A stretch of 64,000 nt of DNA, from contig NZ_ABCF01000009.1 in NCBI RefSeq assembly GCF_000181495.1, forward strand, positions 1 through 64,000, written 5' to 3'. The stretch's first letter is position 1. The number at the start of each line of letters is the position of its first letter. Position numbers and translations under genes: made by a program. The notes beneath the pieces are model-generated. The model was not told the DNA's origin, searched no databases, and saw only the letters and a list, made by a program, of their open reading frames with translations. Positions 18,430 through 25,944 of this stretch are shown piece by piece. The stretch is from Bacillus sp. SG-1 (GTDB lineage Bacteria > Bacillota > Bacilli > Bacillales > Bacillaceae_B).

Positions 18430-18760
18430 AACAACACCTCAAGTAATAATGTCCGTAAGATTAAGGGAATCTATACAGGCGTTATTGAGACACTTATTCC
18501 TATTTATTTTCATAGTCCTAAGCCGTTTTTATTAATTCCAGTGTATGTTGCCTGGCCCTGGGATCTAGAATATCCCCATGAAAAAAGGCTTAGATTGTTG
18601 CTTTCGGAAAATCCCTAGTGCCGGATTTTTCCCCTTATTACTAGTTTTAACAGGGAAAGTAGCTCTCTTCTTCCTGGCATACTAGGATATTTCGCGTGAA
18701 TGATCTCTATATTTTTCAAAATTCATATTAAAGATCAACAAAGTTTAAGAAAAGAGCCTA
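18430..18760. other. Intergenic gap without recognisable feature
   Basis: About 330 bp between the zinc ribbon gene and the ykuJ terminator. Six-frame reading gave no convincing short gene with a ribosome site, and no strong inverted repeat or tandem structure was seen. Confidence 0.5.
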
Positions 18761-18800
18761 AAAAAAAGAAAGCAATCACCTCGCAGTGATCACTTTCTTT
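18761..18800 (-). terminator. Terminator of ykuJ
   Basis: GAAAG-CA-ATCAC pairs with GTGAT-CA-CTTTC around CTCGCA. The minus-strand tail is TTTCTTTTTTT. Confidence 0.85.
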
Positions 18801-18829
18801 CATTCACAGTACTTGTCCACAAGGATATA

Positions 18830-19087
18830 TTACTGAGAATTTTCTTTTTCTTCTTGAAGCAGTTCAAAGATTTCAATAGCCGTGATATCGATATCATCGA
18901 ATGGATATTTGTTGGCTTTCTTATCATCAGTGTACACTTCTAATTCAAATGTATCTGTATTAGAAAAATACTTTACCTGACATAGTTTTTTACCATTTAC
19001 TTCAAAAAAGCGCTGTTGAGTTTCACCTGTATCTGTACCATCCTGCAATGATTTTAAACGCTGAATGATTCCCAGAAGCTGAGACAT
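18830..19087 (-). CDS. ykuJ: YkuJ-family small protein
   Basis: An 85-residue soluble protein matching the YkuJ family, for which a structure exists but no defined function. It has a mixed alpha/beta look: N-terminal helix (SQLLGIIQRLKSLQDG), beta strands (QRFFEVNGKKLCQVKYF, FELEVYT) and a C-terminal acidic helix. AAAGGAGAG precedes the ATG. It has its own terminator and sits in the usual ykuI-ykuL neighbourhood. Confidence 0.88.
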   Translation of the reverse strand: MSQLLGIIQRLKSLQDGTDTGETQQRFFEVNGKKLCQVKYFSNTDTFELEVYTDDKKANKYPFDDIDITAIEIFELLQEEKENSQ

Positions 19088-19273
19088 TGACCGTCTCTCC
19101 TTTCATCACTTCATTCTTTCTTATCTTTTGCATTATCACTTTTTCTATCCTTTCAGAAGATGGCATAATCAGTATCTATCTGGAAGGAATCCTAACTAAA
19201 AACACATACAACTCTATCACACCTTTTAACATAACACCACCACTTTCACTTCTCAAGTAAAAAACAGAATTTT

Positions 19274-19301
19274 TTGATTTTTATTTGTATTTGTCTATAA
19301 T
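19274..19301 (+). promoter_or_regulatory. Promoter of the MBL hydrolase/glutaredoxin pair
   Basis: TTGATT (19274-19279), 16-bp spacer, TATAAT (19296-19301), a good sigma-A promoter 84 bp before the start codon. Confidence 0.65.
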
Positions 19302-19384
19302 TAAAGTTGGGTATTTAACTTAAAGTGATACGCATCCAACAATGTGTGCTCATATCCGACCTTACAGGTAAAGGAGACAAGAAA

Positions 19385-20326
19385 ATGATTATCAATCGTG
19401 AAGACAGGATCTCTATCATTGATTTGCTCGATTTGAATGAACATTTCAGGACGGGTGCTTATGTTATTAAAGAAGATGATATCACCATCGTGGAAACTTC
19501 CGCCAGTCCATCAATACCACACCTTATCAGAGGACTACAACAATTGAATATTTCGTTGGAACAGGTCAAAAATATTATCGTCACCCACATACACCTTGAT
19601 CATTCAGGAGGGGTCGGTTTATTTTTAGAAAAATGTCCGAATGCGTCTGTAATCGTACACGAAAAAGGGGCACGGCATCTCATCAACCCTGAACGGCTCG
19701 AAGCCGGAGCGAGACAGGTATATGGTGAGGACTTCGATCGGTTGTTCCACCCTATCGTTCCCGTTCCGGCTGAAAGGGTCTTCATTAAAAGACATAATGA
19801 TGAACTGCAAATAAGCTCTGATTGCACGTTGACTTTTTATGATACTCCAGGCCATTCACGTCATCACTTCAGTATTTACGACAACAAATCGCGTGGTATT
19901 TTCTCCGGCGATACCGCCGGAATCAATTATAAATATCTTCTGAAGGATGAGTCCCTTTACTTGCCTTCAACTTCGCCAAACCAGTTTAATCCTGATGAAA
20001 TGAAGCAATCACTTGAACTTTATGAAAAGTTGTCCTTGGAAAAAATATACTTCGGACACTTTGGAATATCTGAAGAACCTGAAAAAGCTTTGACAGAAGT
20101 CATGAATTGGTTAAAAATATTTGTGGAAACTGCTGTCGAAATCTGCAGCGCAAATTCTGAAAACCCTCTCACCGCTTTAACAGATGCATTGAAAAAAGAG
20201 GTGCTTGGTTCAAATGAAAAGCTGCAGCACAACAAAGATTTCCTGCGTCTGTTAGATTTGGATATGAAGGTTTCAGCGATGGGGCTAATCGACTATCTGA
20301 AGAAAAGTGTAAAAAAGGGAGTGTAA
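19385..20326 (+). CDS. MBL-fold metallohydrolase
   Basis: Metallo-beta-lactamase fold protein of 313 residues. The metal motif is THIHLDHSGG at about residues 67-76, with the further ligands in DTPGHSRHH and FSGDTAG. The frame extends to 19325, but AAAGGAG lies just before the ATG at 19385 (MIINREDR). The C-terminal ~70 residues are helical and carry no second catalytic domain. It is translationally close to a glutaredoxin gene three bases downstream, which hints at a thiol-linked substrate such as a glutathione- or bacillithiol-type thioester, but this is inference. Lactonase or general hydrolase roles are equally possible. Confidence 0.85.
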   Translation: MIINREDRISIIDLLDLNEHFRTGAYVIKEDDITIVETSASPSIPHLIRGLQQLNISLEQVKNIIVTHIHLDHSGGVGLFLEKCPNASVIVHEKGARHLINPERLEAGARQVYGEDFDRLFHPIVPVPAERVFIKRHNDELQISSDCTLTFYDTPGHSRHHFSIYDNKSRGIFSGDTAGINYKYLLKDESLYLPSTSPNQFNPDEMKQSLELYEKLSLEKIYFGHFGISEEPEKALTEVMNWLKIFVETAVEICSANSENPLTALTDALKKEVLGSNEKLQHNKDFLRLLDLDMKVSAMGLIDYLKKSVKKGV

Positions 20327-20329
20327 AGA

Positions 20330-20581
20330 TTGAAGGAAAATGACATCACCGTATATACTCAGCCGGATTGCCCACCTTGTTCTTTCGTGAAAGAATTATT
20401 GACCAACAACACTATTGCTTTCACAGAGAAAGATATCAGGAAGGATTCCCTGGCCAGGAAGGAACTTATAGAAAAATATAAAGCCATGTCAACACCTGTT
20501 GTCATTATCAATGATCAAATATACTACAGTTCTGATCTATCCAAGCTGCCGGAAGTTTTGGGGTTAAACAAAAAAAATTGA
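20330..20581 (+). CDS. Glutaredoxin-family thiol-disulfide protein
   Basis: An 83-residue thioredoxin-fold protein. The redox motif CPPC is at residues 14-17 after the strand DITVYTQPD, and the cis-proline loop is STPVVIIND. The start is TTG with GGGAG nine bases upstream, only three bases after the preceding stop, so it is cotranscribed with the MBL hydrolase gene. Glutaredoxin-like proteins in Bacillaceae may work as bacilliredoxin-type or NrdH-like carriers. No nrd gene is adjacent. The stop codon is embedded in the terminator of the opposing gene. Confidence 0.85.
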   Translation: MKENDITVYTQPDCPPCSFVKELLTNNTIAFTEKDIRKDSLARKELIEKYKAMSTPVVIINDQIYYSSDLSKLPEVLGLNKKN

Positions 20582-20595
20582 CACCAACGTGTCAA
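20570..20595 (-). terminator. Terminator of the exported-protein gene
   Basis: TTGACAC-GTTG-GTGTCAA on the minus strand followed by eight Ts. The hairpin overlaps the 3' end of the glutaredoxin gene. Confidence 0.85.
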
Positions 20596-20608
20596 AGCTG
20601 AATTGGAC

Positions 20609-21259
20609 TTATATTAAATTCGTCACGCTTTGAACATCATCCAAGAAATAGCCCTGGAATATTCTATACTGCTTATTTACGTAAGAGAATGAAAGGGGAG
20701 CAACATGATTCTCCCCTTTTGCTGTTTGGACGTTCTGAGGGTTCTCAGCTGGTTCTGTAACTTCCCTTTCAGCTTCGCCTTCAAGCTCATTAGGCAGTGT
20801 AAAGAAAATGTCTTCCACTTTCAATTCACCATTTTCCTCTGTCAACTTCACCCCTTGATAGCCGTCCTCGAAATAAACCGGACCTTCCTCGTAGGTAAAA
20901 TACTCAACTAAGTAAACCGTTTCACCTTTTTTAACAGCTTTAGTCTTATCACTGTACGAAAAGTTAGGTATATAGTAGGCTGCAAAATCAGAACCAAATG
21001 TTTGAAAACCTTCTTCTGTTTCAATAACATTTTCCAAAAGGAACTTATCCTTAAAAGAATCAGTAAAATGAGTATCTAAAATGGCATGAATCTCTTCCAT
21101 TGTTCTAGGCTTTTCACTAAGGGAAACCTGCTTTTCAAATGCGGTCTGAACCCTTTCGACTATTGACTCCTTGTCCAATGCAGTAGCAGGTTCAATGAAT
21201 GTTATGCAAAAAATGGCTGCAATCAGTACGGCAGTTAACTTCTTTAATTTGGTCATCAT
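20609..21259 (-). CDS. Exported protein of unknown function (possibly DUF3993)
   Basis: Begins with a signal peptide, MMTKLKKLTAVLIAAIFCIT followed by FIEPATA, with a likely signal peptidase I site after ATA. The mature part is about 190 residues and rich in charged residues, with a motif series FTDSFKDKFLLENV, AAYYIPNFSYSD and VYLVEYFTYEEGPVYFEDG. The frame reaches 21349, but GAAGAGG before the tandem ATGs at 21259/21256 sets the start. I recall this as a Bacillus-restricted family and would not assign a role. It is monocistronic with its own terminator. Confidence 0.75.
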   Translation of the reverse strand: MMTKLKKLTAVLIAAIFCITFIEPATALDKESIVERVQTAFEKQVSLSEKPRTMEEIHAILDTHFTDSFKDKFLLENVIETEEGFQTFGSDFAAYYIPNFSYSDKTKAVKKGETVYLVEYFTYEEGPVYFEDGYQGVKLTEENGELKVEDIFFTLPNELEGEAEREVTEPAENPQNVQTAKGENHVAPLSFSYVNKQYRIFQGYFLDDVQSVTNLI

Positions 21260-21479
21260 CACTACCTCTTCTCCCCCTTTGGATTTCTTTTCCATTGTAG
21301 CAATCCTTGCTTGTCGATAGTATGTAAATCGTTCGTATTTAACTAACAAAAGCAGACAGATTCATTGCTAATTTTCATTTATTCTGTTCCCTTTTTTAGA
21401 TATATGTAAAACATAAAATAACCAAAAGAATAATTTACCAATCCTGCATGTAAAGCAAAATGCAGACAGTACAAAACAA

Positions 21480-21720
21480 ACCGCCTTTTCTTTCCGCAGA
21501 GTAAACCGACGGGCCGGGATACGTTCCAAGAGGGTACATAACGTTCGGGGAACATTTGCCTGTCGGTGCTGAATGTGGCGCTTCCACTTTTGATAACAGG
21601 TGAGACCAAGGTTACGTACCCACTGGAACGTAACCCCGCAGGTGAAGCTTAGGAGGCTCATCCAGCTCCAGCGGCCAAGGGTCCGTACCCACTGGAACGT
21701 ACTTAGCGACTAGCACATTT
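21480..21720. repeat. Composite, decayed copy of the GC-rich dispersed element
   Basis: About 50 bp from GAACATTTGCCTGTCGG to TTCCACTTT are shared with the copy at 63.81-63.86 kb. GTACCCACTGGAACGTA occurs twice here (21617 and 21686) and in reverse complement near 25760. Limits are approximate. Confidence 0.65.
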
Positions 21721-21790
21721 CGGTCTCTCTCCTTGTGAATCCAGCTGCAAGGTCCCAACGGCTAGCAGACTTCCCTGCCCCCTCCTTGCG

Positions 21791-22222
21791 ATAAGTCAAC
21801 AAGTTCATTTCCTCCACTCGATTAAAGAGGTATTTAGAAAAAATCGGCTTCTGGATTTTTTCTTTAAGAAGCTTTTCTGGTTAATGGTGCATTCTTGGTC
21901 AATGGGAAATGAACATCAACTCACTGCGTTCGTTGTGTTTCCTTTATCTCATGCGGAGACAGTCCAGTCTGTACGCCGCTGAACGGGGCCTTTCCACTTT
22001 ATATAGATAAGTCATCATGATCATTTCCTCATAGAGTCCATAGAGCGACGTTGAAAAAAATCGGCTTCTGGATTTTTTTCTGACTTAAGCTTTGTTACGT
22101 GCAAAGCGCACTTTTGGAAATGGGAAATGATCATCGAATCGCTAACGCTCTTCGTGATTCCTTTTTCTCATACAAGAGCCCTAAAATCTGTACGTCACTG
22201 AACGGCCGCTTCCGCTTTTTAG
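21791..22222. repeat. Tandem duplication of a ~216-bp structured unit
   Basis: Copy 1 runs 21791-22006 and copy 2 22007-22222. Both contain an outer stem, GTTCATTTCC/GGAAATGAAC in copy 1 and GATCATTTCC/GGAAATGATC in copy 2. Both also contain an inner stem GA(n)TC-GGCTTCTG-GAT(n)C with n of six in copy 1 and seven in copy 2. The paired sides change together, while the loop GGCTTCTG is unchanged. Each copy ends with CTGAACGG plus a CTTTCC/TTCCGC module shared with the dispersed element. No gene is visible in the 21260-22304 gap. Confidence 0.85.
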
Positions 22223-22262
22223 TTCACCGCCCGCCCCGGGAAGTCGCGCACCTGGGAAATCA
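22200..22262. repeat. Partial GC-rich dispersed element
   Basis: TTCACCGCCCGCCCC, AAGTCGCGCACCTGG and AAATCA match the right arm of the copy ending at 63914. Only one arm is present. Confidence 0.6.
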
Positions 22263-22304
22263 AGCGACAAGATTCAATGGAAGCAATACCACTATTCCCC
22301 AAAA

Positions 22305-22335
22305 ATAAAAAAAAGCCCCGAATCTTCAGGGGGCT
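22305..22335 (-). terminator. Terminator of the 78-residue membrane protein gene
   Basis: AGCCCC...GGGGCT stem with a ten-base spacer, followed on the minus strand by eight Ts. Confidence 0.85.
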
Positions 22336-22340
22336 CGATA

Positions 22341-22577
22341 CTATCTATAGGCAAATGCATAATAAAGGATAAACAATATTACAATGACTGCAGATATTAT
22401 AAACGCAAGAAAAATTGGATTTCGCGTATAAGGATGTTCCTGGACCTTTTCAGGTAAATCCGTGTCCAATTCATTCTTCAAGGCTTTTTGCTGCCGGCCG
22501 ACCTTAAAGGTATATACTAAGGAATAAACAAGAACTCCTGCGCTCAATAATATTAGAATCCAAATGAAGCTACTCAT
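22341..22577 (-). CDS. Small membrane protein, two TM segments
   Basis: A 78-residue protein with hydrophobic segments at about 4-22 and 55-75, joined by a charged, probably cytoplasmic loop (KVGRQQKALKNELDTDLPEKV). It has a ribosome-site-like AAGGGGTGG upstream and a clear terminator. It follows ykuI by 62 bp on the same strand and may be cotranscribed with it. I do not recognise the family. Confidence 0.7.
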   Translation of the reverse strand: MSSFIWILILLSAGVLVYSLVYTFKVGRQQKALKNELDTDLPEKVQEHPYTRNPIFLAFIISAVIVILFILYYAFAYR

Positions 22578-22639
22578 TACACCACCCCTTAGACGCTTTT
22601 AAGGTTAAGGTGCCCGATAGAGCTCTATCTATTCCAGAC

Positions 22640-23860
22640 TCAGTAAAGAATTCCGTCCTGCTCATAGAGAAATTCATACGATAAATCCATAAACAAGTAT
22701 TGATCTTCTCCTAATGGATAGGAAAACGTTCTGATTGTTTCTCCCGTTTCAATATCACTGTAGGAATCTGATAAAAGACCTGAATTCCTATTTTGCATTC
22801 TCATGATGTTCTCCAGAAAATACGGCCGCCAGCTCCAGTTCTTACCTCTGAAATCAGGAAGCGTTTCCCACTTCTTCTTGTTTCTGACCAGGTTGTCTGT
22901 CAACTGAAACCCGTTTTCATCACATATATACAAACGAAAAAACTTATCCTCCACGTTTATGGCAAGGCTTACGAGCAGACTATCCAGACTTTTTGCCTGC
23001 TTCTTTAATTCATTTATGTGTTCGTGAATCTCACGCTGCAGAAGTTGAGTAAGATTATATACTGCTTTTAAATGTCTTTTTTCATGTTCAATATAATTCT
23101 GACACTTATTTTTCAGCTTTTCTCTGAGAATGTCTTCCTCCAAAAATTCGGCTGAAGGTTTTTGAAGATAAAAGCCTTGATAATAGCGGCCTCCATTCTT
23201 CCAAGCGAAGTGAAGCTGGTAATCCAATTCTATATTTTCAAAAAGAAGCGTTGATCCGATCTTTCTTGCCAGCATCGAAAGACTGTATAAAATGTTATGG
23301 AATGTAGTGTTTCCTGCCTCTTTCCGTAAATGCTGGAGATCTACCTTCAAAATATCCGGACTGACTTTCGCAAGCCTTTCCCATTGGTCGCTGTCACCGC
23401 CGATATTATCAATTGCAATTTTAATACCATAGGTTTTGTAATAATGAATTAGGTGAAATAACTGTTCAAAGTCTCCTCTAAATGTCTTTTCCGATATTTC
23501 GAGTACAATTTGTTCCAGTTTCAACCCTTTTGCACAAAAACGCAATAATAGTTCAAGAAGGGATTCCCCCTGATCCACCATCAGCAGGTTCGCATCCCTG
23601 TTCACGAAAAAATAAGTAGAAACATTCTCATTCAATGATTTTTCAAGAGCCTTTGTCAATATGTGATTGTCGACTTCTATTCGATACTCATCAGGAATAT
23701 CCTCATCCAGAAAAAAAGGCCCTAAACTGACGACTCCCTCTTCCCCCTTATATCTTCCCAATATTTCATATCCCATGATGGTATGTTCATCTGCACTGAA
23801 TACGGGCTGAAAATAAGGAAAAGCCTGGTCTATATTCGCCACGATTTCCAACGGATCCAT
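22640..23860 (-). CDS. ykuI: EAL-domain c-di-GMP protein YkuI
   Basis: An EAL domain (about residues 1-250) is followed by the YkuI-specific PAS-like C-terminal domain (about 260-406). Length 406 matches B. subtilis YkuI (407). Catalytic-site residues seen are the E of GYEILGR, VNRDAN, VLEISEK, LKVDLQ, FENIE and YYQGFYL. The usual DDFGTG metal loop is DNIGGD, so one aspartate is replaced; B. subtilis YkuI has the same change and binds c-di-GMP with little or no reported hydrolysis. A receptor role is therefore more likely than a phosphodiesterase. The frame extends to 23950, but homology and GGGAAGTGG support ATG 23860. Confidence 0.93.
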   Translation of the reverse strand: MDPLEIVANIDQAFPYFQPVFSADEHTIMGYEILGRYKGEEGVVSLGPFFLDEDIPDEYRIEVDNHILTKALEKSLNENVSTYFFVNRDANLLMVDQGESLLELLLRFCAKGLKLEQIVLEISEKTFRGDFEQLFHLIHYYKTYGIKIAIDNIGGDSDQWERLAKVSPDILKVDLQHLRKEAGNTTFHNILYSLSMLARKIGSTLLFENIELDYQLHFAWKNGGRYYQGFYLQKPSAEFLEEDILREKLKNKCQNYIEHEKRHLKAVYNLTQLLQREIHEHINELKKQAKSLDSLLVSLAINVEDKFFRLYICDENGFQLTDNLVRNKKKWETLPDFRGKNWSWRPYFLENIMRMQNRNSGLLSDSYSDIETGETIRTFSYPLGEDQYLFMDLSYEFLYEQDGILY

Positions 23861-24020
23861 TATCAACCACTTCCCAAACGATAAAATATTATTGAGTATA
23901 TCATATCCTGAAGAATGTTTGACGTGAATTATGTCGGTTTTTATTAACAAACCTGATTTTGGAACGCGCCTGATTCACTTTCCGGTGCATGACCCCCATG
24001 GAAACAAAATATTTTCACAT

Positions 24021-24051
24021 AAAAAAATACCAGCCTGAAAATCCAGGCTGG
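24021..24051 (-). terminator. Terminator of the dienoyl-CoA reductase gene
   Basis: CCAGCCTG-GATTTT-CAGGCTGG followed on the minus strand by TATTTTTTT. Confidence 0.9.
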
Positions 24052-24069
24052 TTTAGATTGGTCATATAT

Positions 24070-24828
24070 TTAAAATGGAAAACGATTAAGCCATTGGCCT
24101 CCATCCATCGTGACACATTCACCATTAATATATGAGGCACTGTCAGATGCTAAAAAGTACGCCAGTCCCGCGATTTCCTCTGGGGTGCCCAATCGTTTTA
24201 ATGGCACGCTGTCAATTGTTCGTTTGGCAGCTTCCTCTGATTCCCACAGCTTCTCGGCACCCCCGGTCCTTTCGATTGGACCTGGGGCAATTGCATTTGT
24301 CCTGATACCGTATTTATGGCCCCACTCTACGGCAAGCGTTCTTGTAAGGGAAAGCACTCCCGCTTTCGCTGCAGCCGAATGAGCCACCCCTGCACCGGCA
24401 TTCCATGCATATGTAGCAACCATGTTGATGATATTGCCTTTCGTTCCGCTCTTTATCCAATAATCTGCCGCCGCATGGGAACAAAAGAAAGTACCGTTTA
24501 ACACTATATCAATCACAGACTTCCAGCCATTAGGCGAAAGTTTTTCAGCAGGTACAATGAAGTTCCCTGCAGCGTTGTTGATCAACGTATCTACACTTCC
24601 AAATTGTTCTGCTGTGAATTCAATCATCTTTGCTGCATGTTCAGGCTCTCTTACATCCATTTGAAAGATTTCCAGAGTCCCTTCCAGTGACGAAAATTCT
24701 TGTTGCACCTCTTGAAGCCGTTCCTGATTTCTTCCTGTAATGACCACATTACAACCTTTTTCAAGAAAGTGTTTGGCCATATACTTCCCCATACCATTTG
24801 ACCCGCCGGTGATAATAATTGTTTTCAT
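24070..24828 (-). CDS. fadH: 2,4-dienoyl-CoA reductase, SDR type
   Basis: A short-chain dehydrogenase that reduces 2,4-dienoyl-CoA with NADPH during degradation of unsaturated fatty acids. The nucleotide motif TGGSNGMGKYMA is at residues 7-18, NNAAGNF at about 86-92. The catalytic region has MVATYAWNAGAGVAHSAAAK, where the usual Tyr position is altered as in other peroxisomal-type dienoyl reductases. IRTNAIAPGPIERTGG and INGECVTMDGGQWL match B. subtilis FadH (YkuF) closely. Length 252 is typical. It is monocistronic with its own terminator. Confidence 0.93.
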   Translation of the reverse strand: MKTIIITGGSNGMGKYMAKHFLEKGCNVVITGRNQERLQEVQQEFSSLEGTLEIFQMDVREPEHAAKMIEFTAEQFGSVDTLINNAAGNFIVPAEKLSPNGWKSVIDIVLNGTFFCSHAAADYWIKSGTKGNIINMVATYAWNAGAGVAHSAAAKAGVLSLTRTLAVEWGHKYGIRTNAIAPGPIERTGGAEKLWESEEAAKRTIDSVPLKRLGTPEEIAGLAYFLASDSASYINGECVTMDGGQWLNRFPF

Positions 24829-24946
24829 TTCTTTCCCTCCTTTATGAATGAATCCTCACTCATTATATCTATGTCAGAATTATATAACAATTTACTCCAA
24901 ATGAAAACACTTACGAATAAATTATTTAATTTACTTGGGGTTCGAT

Positions 24947-24980
24947 AAAAAAAACCGACGTGAACTCTCTCACGATCGGT
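24947..24980 (-). terminator. Terminator of the 71-residue protein gene
   Basis: ACCGATCGTGA pairs with TCACG-TCGGT with a single bulge, followed by eight Ts on the minus strand. Confidence 0.8.
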
Positions 24981-25010
24981 TTCTCTGTCTATATAAAAAG
25001 ATTGTTTCGA

Positions 25011-25226
25011 CTACTCCTGATTATTGACGAGCATCTGATGAAGCTGTGTCAACGTTCGGATAATCGTCTTTTTGCGGTTGTATCCTTTAGAATTCACGGT
25101 CAAATCATTTAACTGTACAACTACTTGTCCCCAAGATCCAAATGGTTTAAACCCGTAAACGAAAACCTTGACTTCACCCTGGTCTGTAGGCAGGATGATC
25201 ATTTCCATATGTTCTTGTTTCGTCAT
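25011..25226 (-). CDS. Small conserved-looking protein, 71 residues
   Basis: A soluble protein starting MTKQEHMEMI with AAAGGAG seven bases upstream and a clear terminator. The sequence reads as a compact beta-rich fold (MIILPTDQGEVKVFVYGFKP, then WGQVVVQLNDLTVNS) ending in a helix (RTLTQLHQMLVNNQE). I do not recognise the family and give no function. Confidence 0.7.
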   Translation of the reverse strand: MTKQEHMEMIILPTDQGEVKVFVYGFKPFGSWGQVVVQLNDLTVNSKGYNRKKTIIRTLTQLHQMLVNNQE

Positions 25227-25660
25227 AATACATACTCCTTTGCTGTTGGCTCTGTTTTATCTAAGTTGATTTCCATTCCAGTGACCCTGAAAAACAATAA
25301 TAAGCTTTTTAACAGAACCTTGCTGTTAAACTATGGGCAAGCAACGCTATGTACCATTACAATAAAAGTAAATTATTTCGTAGCCTTTTGTCAACTTATA
25401 GATTTCTATATAAACAGTATAGGAGAGTATATGATATGAAATCTCTCAGCATTCTGAACCCTTGAGATTAGTGTCTAGATGCTTATTCTTACCAAGAGTT
25501 GCTCGAATTAGATTTTTTCCGCCGTCTGGGCTCTTCAGGGCTGGCGCACAATTCCGTTCAATCTCAACTAAATATTTAAATGTTGAATAGTATCGATGCA
25601 ACAATCTTTCAGAAAAGCTCTTTTTCGTAGACATTGTTGCTAATGAAATTTAAAGATGAT
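25227..25660. other. Intergenic gap without a supported gene
   Basis: AT-rich stretch upstream of the 71-residue gene. An open frame of 62 codons on the minus strand (25446-25634) has no ribosome site and no recognisable similarity. No hairpin or repeat was noted before the dispersed element at 25661. Confidence 0.5.
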
Positions 25661-25839
25661 TTCCGCACCAGGTGCGTGACTCCACGGGGCGGGCGGTGAG
25701 TCTTCTCGGCTTTGCCTGTATAAAATGTGAAAGCGCCCTGTTCAGGCCCTCGGGGTCACGTTCCAGTGGGTACCGTAACCTCGGGCGCTGGAACTAGACG
25801 TCCCGCTAATCCCTCAGGAGATCACACACCTTCCGCTTC
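25661..25839. repeat. GC-rich dispersed element, long form (179 bp)
   Basis: Ends are TTCCGCACC and TTCCGCTTC in direct orientation. Inside, GGTGCGTGACTCC-CGGGGCGGGCGGTGAG on the left is the reverse-complement counterpart of the right arm. The centre carries the reverse complement of the CTGAACAGGGCGCTTCCAC module and of GTACCCACTGGAACGT. It lies downstream of ppk. Confidence 0.8.
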
Positions 25840-25909
25840 ACTCAACATATGTGCAAAAAAGCACTCTAAAATAAAAAAGCCACAAACTTTGCGAAAACAG
25901 CCAAATTAT

Positions 25910-25937
25910 AGGCTGCCCTGTGATAACAGAGCAGCCT
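25910..25937. terminator. Inverted repeat downstream of ppk
   Basis: AGGCTGCCCTGT and ACAGAGCAGCCT pair with one mismatch around GATA. A T run follows on the plus strand (TTATTTTTT), which overlaps the ppk end, while the minus-strand tail is poor. It probably ends ppk transcripts but with uncertain strength. Confidence 0.55.
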
Positions 25938-25944
25938 TATTTTT

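Noticed and set aside
25446-25634. Open frame of 62 codons on the minus strand
   Set aside because: No ribosome binding site, no recognisable domain, and located in a non-coding stretch next to a dispersed element.
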